Source of the DNA: Hermodice carunculata
Taxonomy: Eukaryota > Annelida > Polychaeta > Eunicida > Amphinomidae
Length of the DNA: 64,000 nt
Direction of reading: 5' to 3'
Assembly (NCBI GenBank): GCA_964020975.1
Contig: CAXHWN010002441.1
Location: 222,901 to 286,900 of the forward strand
The notes under the pieces were generated by a model, which was given only the letters and a program-made list of their open reading frames with translations, made no database searches and was not told where the DNA came from. Every line of letters starts with the position of its first letter. Positions within the stretch are counted from its first letter, which is position 1. The translations under genes were made by a program, and so were the position numbers. Positions 12,670 to 57,719 of the stretch are shown here, in pieces.

Positions 12670-13384
12670 GTAAAAGAGACAATCATATGAAACTGAAAGA
12701 ATATACAACTGCAATGGAAGAACACCGCTGACATCGAGTGAGGGCTATGTACAGTAAGCCCAGTCCCAAAGGTAACCAATGAAAGCAACTTAGTATACGG
12801 TTTTGTTTTTGGTATCATTAAAATTGTGCTGTCATGACTAGGTGTATTGCAAGTAGGTACATAGAGAAAGAATTCATTCAAATAAATCTCAACTGCAAGT
12901 ATAAGCTGCAGTTGAAATGCCACTATAAATATTTGTCCATTGAAACTTGAAAAAAAAATCGTTTTATACTGCATTATGCTGAAGGGCAGATGAAGCTGAA
13001 TTTATTATACATAAGTATACAGGGCTGTGTATATAGTCATACTGTAATGCATATGGACATACACTGGTGAGCATTGCTTCATAATGAAAAGAATAAGACT
13101 GAGGAATGACTTATCAACATTGAATTAGTGTCCAATGAAAACCGAACGCATGTATATGTATGTCCCCCAAAGGAACCAGTTTGCCAGTAATTACAGGAAT
13201 AACAAGAGCAAAAGAGTGCATACAGTAACATACAGTCAGGCTTCTTTAACCAGTGCCTGGTTCGCCGAACCAGTAACATTATTTTGAAGAGAAAACATGT
13301 TATGCATTTATGCCATTCACTGATTTTTCACAGTAGCGATAAAGTACATGATTACAATTAAACTGTTTGCAAAACATGTTACAG
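12670..13384. other. Unassigned sequence, no supported gene
   Basis: Low-complexity to unique AT-rich sequence between the LINE remnant and the plus-strand exon candidate. Confidence 0.4.
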
Positions 13385-13642
13385 TCGTTGGACGGCCAAA
13401 ATTCTGATAAAGCAATGCACCGGTCGAATTTTCATCAGATTGGAGTACAAATGATCGAATCGCCGTGTAGCAGAGTCCCACCTAGACCAGTTCAGAACCA
13501 GAGCCCAACCGTACATACTCCCAGCCGCAGTCGAAGCACAGGTCACCACACTGGCTCTGCTATCGTCAGAGGAGTGACTGCGACTGAAAGCCTGTGTGAA
13601 AGTCTCTCCAGCCAGTCAGTTACTACCCGTAAAGCTTTCTAA
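13385..13642 (+). CDS. Candidate 3' terminal exon of an unidentified gene
   Basis: A plus-strand frame of 85 codons after a CAG acceptor-like site (GTTACAG at 13378-13384) ends in TAA at 13640-13642. It is locally GC-richer than its surroundings and has coding-like composition: Ser, Arg, Thr and Gln rich, with PPRPVQNQSPTVHTPSRSRS near the middle, like a disordered tail. AATAAA at 13710 is a plausible polyadenylation signal 70 bases downstream. I do not recognise the protein and cannot find its upstream exons. It may be intergenic chance coding. Confidence 0.4.
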   Translation, partial: SLDGQNSDKAMHRSNFHQIGVQMIESPCSRVPPRPVQNQSPTVHTPSRSRSTGHHTGSAIVRGVTATESLCESLSSQSVTTRKAF

Positions 13643-13709
13643 AATAACTTTGAAATCCCATGTAAAAGTAGTGTAGTTGTGAGTTAATGTATATTGCGGG
13701 TTTTCTTTT

Positions 13710-13715
13710 AATAAA
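13710..13715 (+). promoter_or_regulatory. Putative polyadenylation signal AATAAA
   Basis: Canonical hexamer about 70 bases after the TAA of the plus-strand exon candidate. Its meaning depends on that exon being real. Confidence 0.35.
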
Positions 13716-14770
13716 TTGAAACATTCACTGACATAAGGCATGAACTGGGCTTGTCCCCCGATCAGACCCCTGGTTCCAATACACCCCAGCTCTCAGAAGC
13801 ACCAACTGAGTCATATCAGACTAGGGAATCTGTCCAGTGGACAAGGTACAGCTGTAACCCAGCCATAATTCTTGTGAAAGAATATTTGGAGTACTGATTT
13901 TATATTTTATAATTATTTTCCTCACTACATGCACAGAAACATGGGAAATAAAAATTCACGAGATATTCTGACATAAAATATCTTTACAGACAACTGTGTC
14001 CCTAGTAGGCCATATATAGACTGAGTATAATAGAATTCCGTGGAGAAGACAATCTTGTGTAGCTTATACACATACCCACCCTTGAAATCCATTGTGTAGG
14101 GTTCGAAAACTATCTAAAAACTTCGACTCCTAACATATGATAAAAAGAGGGAAATCATGGCAAGGAGACAATTTCCCTTGGCACCAGAGCAAAACAAGAC
14201 AAAATCAATGCCGCTCACATTTGTTTAACGTTCGGTCTGTGCGTTATTATGCAACTTTCTCATTGTTGAAGGTGGCTATAGTGACAGGATGTGATGTACT
14301 AACACAGATCTTTTGCATTCAACATTGTGACACTGTCGTGAATATTAATGACTCACATTGCACAACCTGGGTGAGAAAAATGGTGCAATGCAATGTAGAA
14401 ACACAGATATTGTGTATACAAACAATAACAACATGATATTGTACAGGTACCTTTTGGCATGAGCTTATGTAACTTACATTGCTCAACCCAGGTAAGTAGC
14501 AATAATAGTGCAATATAATGTACTAGCATAGATATGTATGTCCACCACAATATATGCTGCTCAAAAGTGGAATCACTTGGTACATGTACTTTCAGAGATT
14601 TTTTTTTACTCTCGCCCATATCGAGTCTGTATACTTACTCTGTACCTTTGATTTTGAGAGCCTGAGGGGAGATTAGTGTACACTGTATACTAAATGCCTC
14701 ATCCCCAATAAATAAAAGTTAACATGTGTATATATATAATATATATCGGATGCGATGTGTGTGCATACAA

Positions 14771-47811
<33,041 letters not shown>

Positions 47812-47829
47812 TGTAGTCTATTCCAATAA

Positions 47830-48441
47830 AGAAAAAAGAACGGCGTCACCAATGGTAGTAATGACAGGCAAATAAAAGGTACAAACCTTCCTTTTGATGC
47901 TATGTTAGCACATGTTAAACCATACACGGACATTTGTGATATGCATGTCGCATAGTCCCCTTATATTTACCATAGAGTTGGCCATGACAAAATTATAAAA
48001 TGCCGGGAAGTGATACGTTTGATACAATTAAAAACCTGTGGTTTCATGAGTTAACACACCTATATGACAAGATAATGAGACTTTACACTAATTATAGTCC
48101 AAAGGTGGGCCTACCTGATGTATATTACTTCCATAGCGAAAAGGGCATTTTGATTCTTCCCCCCCCCCTTCCCCCCCCCCCCCCCCCCCCGCCAAGCTGA
48201 TTGACAACTGCTTATTTGAAGGCGCTTGGTCAATCGTCAGTCCGTCCACAGTTCACATCTTTTACTTCTGCTCCAAAACCACTCACCAGATTCACTTCAA
48301 AATTTGTGGGAATGTATCTTGGGTGGGCTCCAGCAAGTTTGCTAAATCACATAATGACTTCAGAACTGTTTGAGCTAGGATTTTGATCTTGAACATAGTG
48401 ATAGTGCTCGATGAAAGACAGACACACACAGCACATGGATG
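47830..48441. other. Presumed 5' flank of the SET-recombinase gene, plus dispersed repeat
   Basis: Upstream of the start codon I see no TATA box at a convincing distance. A C-rich tract lies at 48160-48190. 48190-48400 looks like a dispersed repeat (GTCAGTCCGTCCACAGTTC type). Confidence 0.4.
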
Positions 48442-49146
48442 ACCACGCCCTAGACTTGCTCAAGTCTCACTGGACTGTCTTCCGTATTTTATTTAAAATG
48501 AAATTCATTGCAAAATAATTTTTTTAAATAAACGCATGTCATAGCCTTATTCTGTTACAACACAGGTAGGCCCTTCAAGTTACCTAGCTAATTGGCGGGG
48601 AATGTGCCTAGAATATAACCAGATAACATTGACTCCAGATGATTAGCTCCGAGCGGTCTGCACTGTGTTTCTTATCACACAGACAAGCGAGCGGTCATAA
48701 CGCACCCCTCTTCAAAAGCTGTTAATTGAGCTACTGTGTAATGAAGGATTAATTGCAGTGCACCGCGTCAGAGGGATGGCGCCTGGTATCGGCAGCCGGA
48801 GGGAGACGATCAGCTTTGTCTCGCTTGAGTGGCCAGTGACTAACCATGCATTGATCGAAGACCACTTTCCGCTCAGTCTTATCGCACTGATAATGGGATG
48901 AGAACTGACTAGGACTCAATAGCTGCTATTGTTGAAACCGGCACGCCGGCAGTGTCGACCAGTTAAAAAAAAAAAGAAAAAGAAAAAAGAAAATAACAGT
49001 AGGACTTACTTAATAACACTGTTTAGTTGGCACAATATCATACAGTTAACTTTGTGGAGGGGAAAATGTATTGCACTTCTGGGTGGGACCGCGGGATGGG
49101 AAAATATGGACATGCACCAGGGGCTTGTGCAAGTCTAACCACGCCC
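48442..49146 (+). mobile_element. 687-bp TIR element (48451-49137) with 9-bp target-site duplication
   Basis: ACCACGCCC at 48442-48450 and again at 49138-49146 flanks an element that begins TAGACTTGCTCAAG and ends CTTGTGCAAGTCTA, so TIRs are about 14-15 bases. The left TIR is itself a hairpin (AGACTTG-CT-CAAGTCT). It has no coding capacity. A 9-bp duplication fits Mutator-like (MULE) non-autonomous elements and some Merlin-type elements. A second copy in the opposite orientation lies at 11491-12175. Confidence 0.85.
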
Positions 49147-50860
49147 TTATACGCCAGAAATGACCCACTACTGTGATGATTAATATCCTGGTTTGTTGCT
49201 TCTCCTTTACATCATGTCAAGCAGTTGCAAACTTTTGATACCAGCTTTTCTTATTAGCAACTGTGACAACTATGTTTCGATCAAATGATTAATACCCTAT
49301 CCGTTAATTTAGAAACTATTTGCGAAACAGAATCACCAGTGGTAATACGATTTGTAGCACATCAGTAAAAAAAAATAAAACTTCTTGTGTGCTGAAACGT
49401 AGCACAGGCCTGTAATGTGCTGGTTAAAAAGCTCAAATTTCTGGACGGAATAAAACATGATATGTTAAGACATTTAGCTTATGGACCCGGCAGAACGATC
49501 CGCTGATAATCCTCCTCAGCTTTTAAATAAAATGTATAAACATACGCTGTGATTCTGTTATGTTTGTAAATAATCTGTGTACTTTTTTCTCGAAATTAAT
49601 ACGTGGTTGTAAATTTTGTTGCTAAATTATGCATTTCTTTTCCTCTGACAATTTTAAATAGCCACAATTGATTGCATCTTTACAATATTTTCACAAAAAT
49701 AATATTGCACATATTCTTAATAGATTCACGTAACAGCATCACTAAAAATGGGACATAATGTAGGGAATAAAGGCCAAATATACATTTATTAGTCTCAAGC
49801 TTACCTCAGGAGTCAGAGATGATGTGGGTGGGTTTTTGGAGGGGGGGGGGGCTACTTAAAGCCGTGCCCACCTATTTACACGGTTGTGCAGTAACGGGTA
49901 TGAAACCTGGCCGAAATCATATTACCTCTTCACATAATCTATAGTTTATGATTGTATGTGTAGCTTGTGTCAAAATATGAGTTGATTACAAATTTGAAAT
50001 AAACTGGAACCAATGTTAACATCTTTTATGCATTGTTTGTGTTTAAATGAGTCTGCAAAGGAACTATCGCCGCGGCGTTTAAATAAATATAGGCCTAGTT
50101 CTTTCCTAGATTGTAACGTCTGGTGGAACGTGTATTAGAAGCATAGCTAAGTGTCAGTCAGGTATTTTAAAACAGAGTCACATTCATGTGGATGTAGGTC
50201 TAACAAAGGTACGGAGCCCCATAAGCACCACACTGTACTTCGTACGCCTGTTAAGCTTCAATGCTTTTCCGCGCTCTGGTCTGTTCTGCCTCGTTGCCAA
50301 TAGTTAATTTATCGGGGCGTGGTTCACGTGATCCAAGATATCGGACTGTCTGGAGTACCGAACATCAAAGGATTCGCGGGGCAAGTGATAATAAGTAAAA
50401 ACTGAGTTACCATTGCAAAAATAACGATATATATGGGTATGATCAAATGCCCTGTCCAGTTGCCCGATATAAAGGCCCTACTCATGCATCTTTCTTTTGA
50501 CTATATAAAATCTGATGACCTTTGAGCATGAAATATGCTGAAATGTGATTTTATATGTGTATTGGCTATTCACAGTGATAGGCCTGCCTGTTATTTAGCA
50601 ATGAAACAATAACAGAATGTTCAGAAATATCGCAATGAGGAGTAGCTTCCAAAAAACAAGGTTCACTTGGTTGTGATTCTACAAAGATCCCGGTGTCACA
50701 AATATAGTACAAACTTCAAACACTTGAATGTCTAGTGACTCTCTTGCTTGTTTATTTGCTACTCATCACGGAATTCAATTGCCTGTGATCCAGCTCTTAC
50801 AATTAAGGAGTTTATTTGACCTGGAGCGCAAACTGTCCAGAAACTTGTCCGAGTCTGGCC
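49147..50860. other. Intergenic stretch, no supported gene
   Basis: G-run at 49838-49850, and a CpG-denser patch at about 50180-50400 (GCGTGGTTCACGTG). No convincing open frame. Confidence 0.4.
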
Positions 50861-50864
50861 AATG

Positions 50865-51160
50865 TCTTAAAGTTCTTGTTTTACAATGGAGGCCACGGCT
50901 AACGCTGGTGGTTATAGTATTGATTGTGCTGAACAGTGCAAATCTTTTACCTAAAATGTCACATCAGTGGTGAAACATGCATTTTTAGTTTGCTGACAGT
51001 TTGATTTTTCATTAAATCCAAGCACATCAAGTGTTTTACTTTCGGGTCCTGCCACAGGTATTCGGCCAGCGTGGTCGAGCACAAGATGTAAACAAAGCAG
51101 GATGCACTTCCCGAAGTGAACCGAATAAACCCGAGTCCTATGAACTGGTCTATTGTACTC
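50865..51160 (-). repeat. Dispersed repeat, copy 2 (inverted partner at 8531-8830)
   Basis: The reverse complement matches 8531-8830, including TTTATTCGGTTCACTTCGGG and TTTCACCACTGATGTGACA. Confidence 0.75.
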
Positions 51161-51164
51161 TTTT

Positions 51165-52470
51165 AAGCACAGCAGGGCATTTTTTCACCTTTTAATTCAA
51201 AGTTCATGCAACTTCGAATCAACATGAAATAGGCTACGCTAGTGTCACGTCGATGACGACCTTAATTTATTTAACTATAATTATGTACAATCGGTATGTT
51301 ATTACCGTTGTTACACTGGGATGCGCACTCTGAGTTTATTCAGTCGACAGATATCGAGGACACATTATGGTTCGTGTCACCGCGTTTGGAAACGACCAGT
51401 TTGACCCCCACAAAGTTGATAAGAAAGCAAAGCTGTGAAATCGGTGCTTTTTGCGTGATGGCTTAAAGACCCAGCTTATCCTTGCAACATTTTATCAAAG
51501 ATTATTGCTAAAGTTAGATTTATATTTTTAAAAAGTCTCCCCATTACGAGCAGCCAATATTCCGTTTATTACCATACCATTTACATGTATGCCATACCGG
51601 TTTGTCACGCAGGCCATGTGAGAAACCACGTCGACAAAATGAAATGGGTCATTTCAGCAACTTTCACAGCACTGGGTAACACCAAACTGAAAACATTTCA
51701 CCTCTTGCTGTTCGCAATTTTGCATTATATGTCCAGAAATTATTCTTCTTCTTTGACAAATAATGTTATGAGATCCTCAGTCAAAAACTGAGGCAATAAA
51801 TAGGCCCAATCATTTTTTTTTTGTTTTGTTTTATGTCATACTAGCGCATTCTATATTCACATGGTTGAAGCCGTTCAGTCTGTTTACACTTTGGAACCCA
51901 TTGTAATCAGTTTGTCCAGTGGATATGCTGAATATTGAAAACTGCATTTTCTTGAAACGGAATCTGTCCAATATTTATTTGTTTGCTTTTTCATTTTTTC
52001 AATAAACTTCTCAAAGTTCTTATTTTACTACACTGCGACTGCAATCTGCATTTGCATCGTGGTGTTTTGCTTAAAGTTTTGCTTAAAGTTTTATTTTAAT
52101 GTCGTGGTAAGATTATTATTCATATTACGGACTTTTAAGTTTCCTTACCAATGCAGCCCAAATATGACCTATTTACGAGTAGCCGGTGACACGTGTACAA
52201 ATACAGGTAGATGATTGGATCGCAGAAAGTATGTTGCATTCGTTTCGTTCTCATAAACAACAGCTGAATGTGTCTATAGGTAAGAGACGAAACATATTGT
52301 TTCGATCAGAGAAAAAAAATCTTTGTTGTTGTCTACCAAGATTTAAGGTATGAATCTAAGCTAAAATCTCCCGGTTCCTGTCGACATCGGGAAATGATTT
52401 CTCTCTCTACACTGTGAAGGAAATATATATTAATACTGACAGGGTTGCTGGCAAGCAAGCAAACAAGAAA
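51165..52470. other. Intergenic stretch, no supported gene
   Basis: A 68-codon plus-strand frame at 51585-51791 followed by AATAAA at about 51794 is the only possible coding trace, and I cannot place it in a family. Confidence 0.4.
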
Positions 52471-52472
52471 AA

Positions 52473-52523
52473 AGACAGACAGACAGACAGACAGACAGAC
52501 ATACAGCAGACAGACAGACAGAC

Positions 52524-52598
<75 letters not shown>

Positions 52599-52600
52599 AA
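52473..52600. repeat. (AGAC)n then (AAAG)n microsatellite
   Basis: AGAC units pass directly into AAAG units. Open frames across it are artefacts. Confidence 0.97.
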
Positions 52601-52604
52601 AGCT

Positions 52605-55345
52605 GACCTTTCAGTCTTGAAAATTCCATGAGAAATTGTTGACATAATGCGACAAGAAATTCGGTGTGGAGACGTTTTGACCAATTACGAATGTTAATCA
52701 AGTCAAGTAATGTATTTTCATAGGCCTTGCCAGAAAAATTGATGTCAAGACTGAGGTGGGCAGGAGGACACTTCGACAATAAGTATGGCGCTCAATTTAC
52801 TTGTTTGGCATAGAATCTGACCAAACTAAAAGAGGAAAGCACAAGCAAACATACAAGGTGTAGTTGAAAAACATGGTACGAATAAAAAAGTGGAAGAAAT
52901 ATTTTCAGAAACTGAAAAAAAATAAAAATAAAAAAGTGAAAAGGAGGGACAAAGGCGAGGCGGGATTCAAACTCGCATAATTGGTCCTACATCTTCAATA
53001 TGCGCAAGAATTCGGCAAGTGGATGAGTTTTGTTAGGTTAATATAGTGATACGAAAGGACAAATCAATTACAGGATAAATTTTAAAAACAACAGTTATGA
53101 CAGACGTGTCTTTAAGATTCAATCGGCCAAGCATTGATTTCTGTCTTTCGTGTTACTGAGAAATTTTAAGGTAAGAAAAACCAATATTAACAACAAAGGA
53201 TGGCGTATCAGTGATAATAGTGCGAATACGCGCCCCGTATTTTGCTGGCCGATTTCTTTATGTGACCTACCTGACTTACCAATCGGCACTATTTAATGGC
53301 TCCGCTGTTCAACTAAAATTTTTCTGCTTGTATTAGGGAAGTTTTTCAATGAAAAGTAGCGTTTAGCAATAATTTTGTTAAACTGATGCAAGGTTTGTTG
53401 CGTCGGGAACTAATTACGCTAAAAGCACTGGTTTCACAGCTTTACTTTTCTTATTAACTTTATGGGGTCCCAATTAAAACGCTGTTTGTAAACATGGTAA
53501 AGCGAACAGTAGGTTATGCCTATTTTATGTACACATATATTTGAAAGCTGTCTGTTTTCCTTTTCGGTCTCTCATTCGATGTACCTACAAATTGAATACG
53601 TCATTTTACTTTAATCATATGTGTATTTTGTTCTTGCTTTAGTTAGTTTTTGGTTTACTGTCACGTCAAATATATCGACGTATTCCTTTTTCCTCGTTAT
53701 ATGGGGTGTTAATAAAGTAAAATTATTATCATCATCATCATCATCATCATCGTCATCATCATTATAATCATTACTTTTATTATTGTATGCGCATTATATT
53801 GTATGCGATGTTGAAAATGTTAAAACAAGTAATCTGAGAATTACGTAATTTGAGACTCGGAGCAAAAGATGCGACTTTTTGGAAAGATATTGTGCTCAGG
53901 GGTTTGATTTTTGTTCAGGTATTTTGTCTTTTTGTGCCTTGTTTGTTTGTTTGTGTGTGTTTGTTTGCTTTTGTATTGTGTTTCTTGTTGGAACCATGCC
54001 GCTACCAGTCATTAAAATAGCGCAGTGAGGGGTATAGAATTCCCTAACCATTCGCTGACTTAGGTGCCTTGTGCACAAGCTCAAACAAAGAGGGTTTAGT
54101 CCCGCCAAATCAGTGTGATGAGTCAAGTATCTGGGACAGTGCAGACGTGCTGATAGCACGCGTAAGTTGGTTGCAGAGCCCACAGTTTCTGGGACCGTAT
54201 TTACTGGTGTGTCGTATGTATACTGTAGTATCATGCGGCGAAAACTTCATTGTTTTTATTTCGTGATGCTATTTGAGCATCTTCAATGATCATTAGCGCA
54301 CATAATACGCGTATTTACAACTGTGAAATGCTGCTGCGCCAAGTGTTTCATGGAGGTTATCCGCATCAAATGAACTGCCATCTCAAGACTTATTAATGAC
54401 GTCCTGTTGACCTTTTCTGTTTGATGCCGTGAAATCGCGATTATCTGATCAACTCTCCTTGAAAACCAAATGTTGTCAATGTTAGGCAACAAATTGTTTA
54501 GCTAATTGGAAATTTTGGTGTTTGATGCAGATTGGCCTCATCTACATGGTGGATAGGCCTATGCCTCCTTTACGTTATAAAAAGGGTGCAGTGTAAATCA
54601 ACTTTTACTACCAGTATGTGGCTAAACCACAGAAGAACATTGCGTGGTCAACATCAGCGACTATGCAGTTGTATTTGGCAGCTGGTAACAGGTTTCATAT
54701 GTCAGAAACTTGATCTCAATCTGATGAAGTCTTTCACTGTGACTGCTGTCCTGAGTAGAGGTATAAACCGTATTAATACATCAATGGTGTGTCTTGTATT
54801 ATTACAACATATAGCGTGAAAACTTGTTCCGGGATCTGTTGGTAGTTGATCATGACTATCATGCAAAGTTAACTTTATCCTATTCAGTTCTTCAAACAAA
54901 AGCAAAAAATCTAGAATATGTTGGCTAAGGGCCTGACTGTACATTGAACCAACACCAAAACGGCTGTTCAAAATGAAAATCCATATATTCATACATATAC
55001 CCAAAGTAAACCATGTGAACCGAACGACTCTGTAAGTGGGGTAGTCTATGCCTTGCGGTTTTTACACGGACACCAGCTACGGAAAGGGACGGGTAGAGGA
55101 ACCTTACCTTCCATACATTTATCAAGTAATCAATTGTCTACGCTGGTGAAAAAAAAGAAAAAAGAAAAAGAAGAGGAAAGAGAAAAAAAACAATAGTTTT
55201 TTTTCCTTTTTGACATAATAAGGCAACATACCTGGATCTGCCATCCTTCACGTCAGTTGTGTGCTGCGTTGGGTCGGTGATTCCGTATGAAAGTTGAGCT
55301 GCAGATACTGGGTGAACGCGTCGAGTGTTACGTAATACCCACGCC
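52605..55345. other. Intergenic stretch, no supported gene
   Basis: (ATC)n lies at 53728-53766 and GT-rich sequence near 53940. The open frames at 53896-54234 and 54532-55004 show no family similarity that I recognise. Confidence 0.4.
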
Positions 55346-55350
55346 AAGCT

Positions 55351-55483
<133 letters not shown>

Positions 55484-55689
55484 AACAAGCCATGTGTCGT
55501 TGGTCAGTGGCAACAGGGCTGTGTCGATCGTATATATATATATATACATATATATAATCAACCTTTTTGTTTGCGAATATAAGTTTTCGAAATTTTCTGA
55601 CAGTATTCCCTAGATTAATCACTGCCTCCAAACAAAATTCGGAGAAAACATACACTGCAGTCACAGAGTTTTCACTATTCAACTTTCAT

Positions 55690-55945
55690 GTCCCAAAATG
55701 GTCGTTGTTAGATAATGAGGAACGAAAACTACCCCAAAAACGATAGAAAATCTGCGTAATAAAAAAACAAAATGGCGTTTCAACCTAAGATTCACATAAT
55801 CTTGCCGAATAAATGGTAATCTGAAGATCACATGGTGATGAATAGAATAAATAGTGGCATGACTTTTTTGGGACCAGCTCCGTGTCCCAAAATGTAACTG
55901 GGTGCCAAAAAGGTCGTAAAAATGTCCCAAAATGGTCGGTTTCGT
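55690..55945 (-). mobile_element. GTCCCAAAATGGTCG-type repeat, inverted relative to 7215-7715
   Basis: GTCCCAAAATGGTCG at 55691 and 55924, with degenerate versions at 55868-55910, surround about 170 bases of other sequence. The right side runs into (TA)n. The word is the reverse complement of the one dominating 7215-7715. Confidence 0.55.
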
Positions 55946-55949
55946 AGTA

Positions 55950-56119
<170 letters not shown>

Positions 56120-56124
56120 TCAAA

Positions 56125-57585
56125 CACTGATTTTGCAACAAACTTTGACGAAAAATGTATCCTTCTATAATGTACATCGGGTTTCAGCAAGAATAAAAAC
56201 TTTGCAGAAGGGTTACCAACCAAAAAATTGAAATTGAGAAATCCCTGCTTGGAAAATTTTGTGTTTTTTCAGAGTCCTCTCATATGATTTATTTGATATC
56301 CTGCATCAAACGTAAATCTCAATATTTCAGTCTAACTACCCAATCAGTTGAAAACTGATTTGGTGGACACAAAACAACAATTTAAAATCATACATTAAGC
56401 TCCTTTTGTTGTAACTAACTCAATTATGAGGAACATATATATTTGGATTGCCTGGCACAAATTATTGATTACACAGAGTTAAATTTCCAAAAGGAAGATA
56501 GTTATGTTAACACAAGGGAAGTTTTACATGCAAACACAAGTAAATTGTTACAAAAGGAAGATTTTTGTGTCAAAAGACTTTAATCTATTATTCCTTTGGA
56601 CTGTCCTTTTGACAGATTTGTTGGCTTTGGTGATGTAAGGAGTTTTGGCCTTGGTACTCTAGATGGCAGTACTACACCTCTGCGTAATAGTGAGGCTTGT
56701 ATTCAAAGATGAAGTCATGGACAAAGAAAATTCCGAAAAAAAACATGAAATTCAGGAACGTTGATGCGACAGATCTTGTTCAAAAGTTTTTCGCTTTGTG
56801 AAAAGACATAGCTTTTAGAGCACTATCAATTCACAATATAACCATAATCAATGAATATTTGGGTCTTACCTATCCTGAACACATTTCCACAAAATATTTG
56901 TGAAATTGTGTATGCCTAGACAATAACGATTCGAGACCAGATTCCAGAAAGAGAGTAAAATGGACCAAATATTTGCAGCATTCCTTTCAAACACCAAAGT
57001 ATTGATATACTGACTATTCAGTCCCTTTTTAAATCTAAATTTGTTCGTAAAATGATTCCCAAAAAATGTAAAATAAACAAGGCTTAAAGCCTAGAGGCAG
57101 GGCTGTTGGGACTGAGCACTGTAGTTCTAGAAATTGTCACTCATGATGTAATTTTGCGCTAACTTGACTTTTCTTAAGTTACATACTTTTTGCACATTTT
57201 GATTTCATGCAATCCAATGTCTTACAATATGAAATACACTGTAAATTTTGTTCAGGCATGTGAATTACGTGCTTTGAGTGGAAGCTCAAGTTTCTAGAAT
57301 GACAGTAACTGTGTGTATTGAACCCTGTCAAGCCTGCTTTTGGGGCAGTATTACAGGAAACATGAATGAAGAATAGTACGAGATATATAAATTTCAAAAT
57401 ATATTTATTTGGCAACTGTACACATTGGTAAATCATTGGCACATTGATTTAAGTTGAGCACCAGAGGTATGGCAAACTGGACGAATGAGACGGATATTGT
57501 AGTACAGTTTGGCATGTTAATATACATTGATGGATTTCTATTTGCACATAAACTTACATGTATATGAATGTATATACAAGTTTGT
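56125..57585. other. Intergenic stretch, no supported gene
   Basis: AT-rich. No open frame with recognisable similarity. Confidence 0.4.
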
Positions 57586-57717
57586 ATCAAGTGCTCACAT
57601 GTGTGCACTATCCCTGAGTGATATTTTTATAAAGTAACAATGTATAAAACGTACATGAAAATATGCTTTATACAAGTTCTATCAAGTGCTTACATGTGTG
57701 CACTATCCCCGAGTGAT
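57586..57717 (+). repeat. ~95-bp-offset direct repeat
   Basis: ATCAAGTGCTCACATGTGTG at 57586 recurs with one change at 57681, each followed by CACTATCCC(T/C)GAGTGA. Confidence 0.8.
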
Positions 57718-57719
57718 TG

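Noticed and set aside
48451-49137. Reading the 687-bp element as a SINE
   Set aside because: No pol III boxes or A-rich tail; paired terminal inverted repeats and an exact 9-bp duplication fit a DNA transposon.
51585-51791. 68-codon plus-strand frame followed by AATAAA
   Set aside because: Some coding-like look but no family match, no clear splice acceptor and no neighbouring exon.
52950-53015. tRNA-like sequence with a B-box-like GAGTTTGAATCCC on the minus strand
   Set aside because: Two mismatches to the B-box and no acceptable cloverleaf; at most a decayed SINE fragment.
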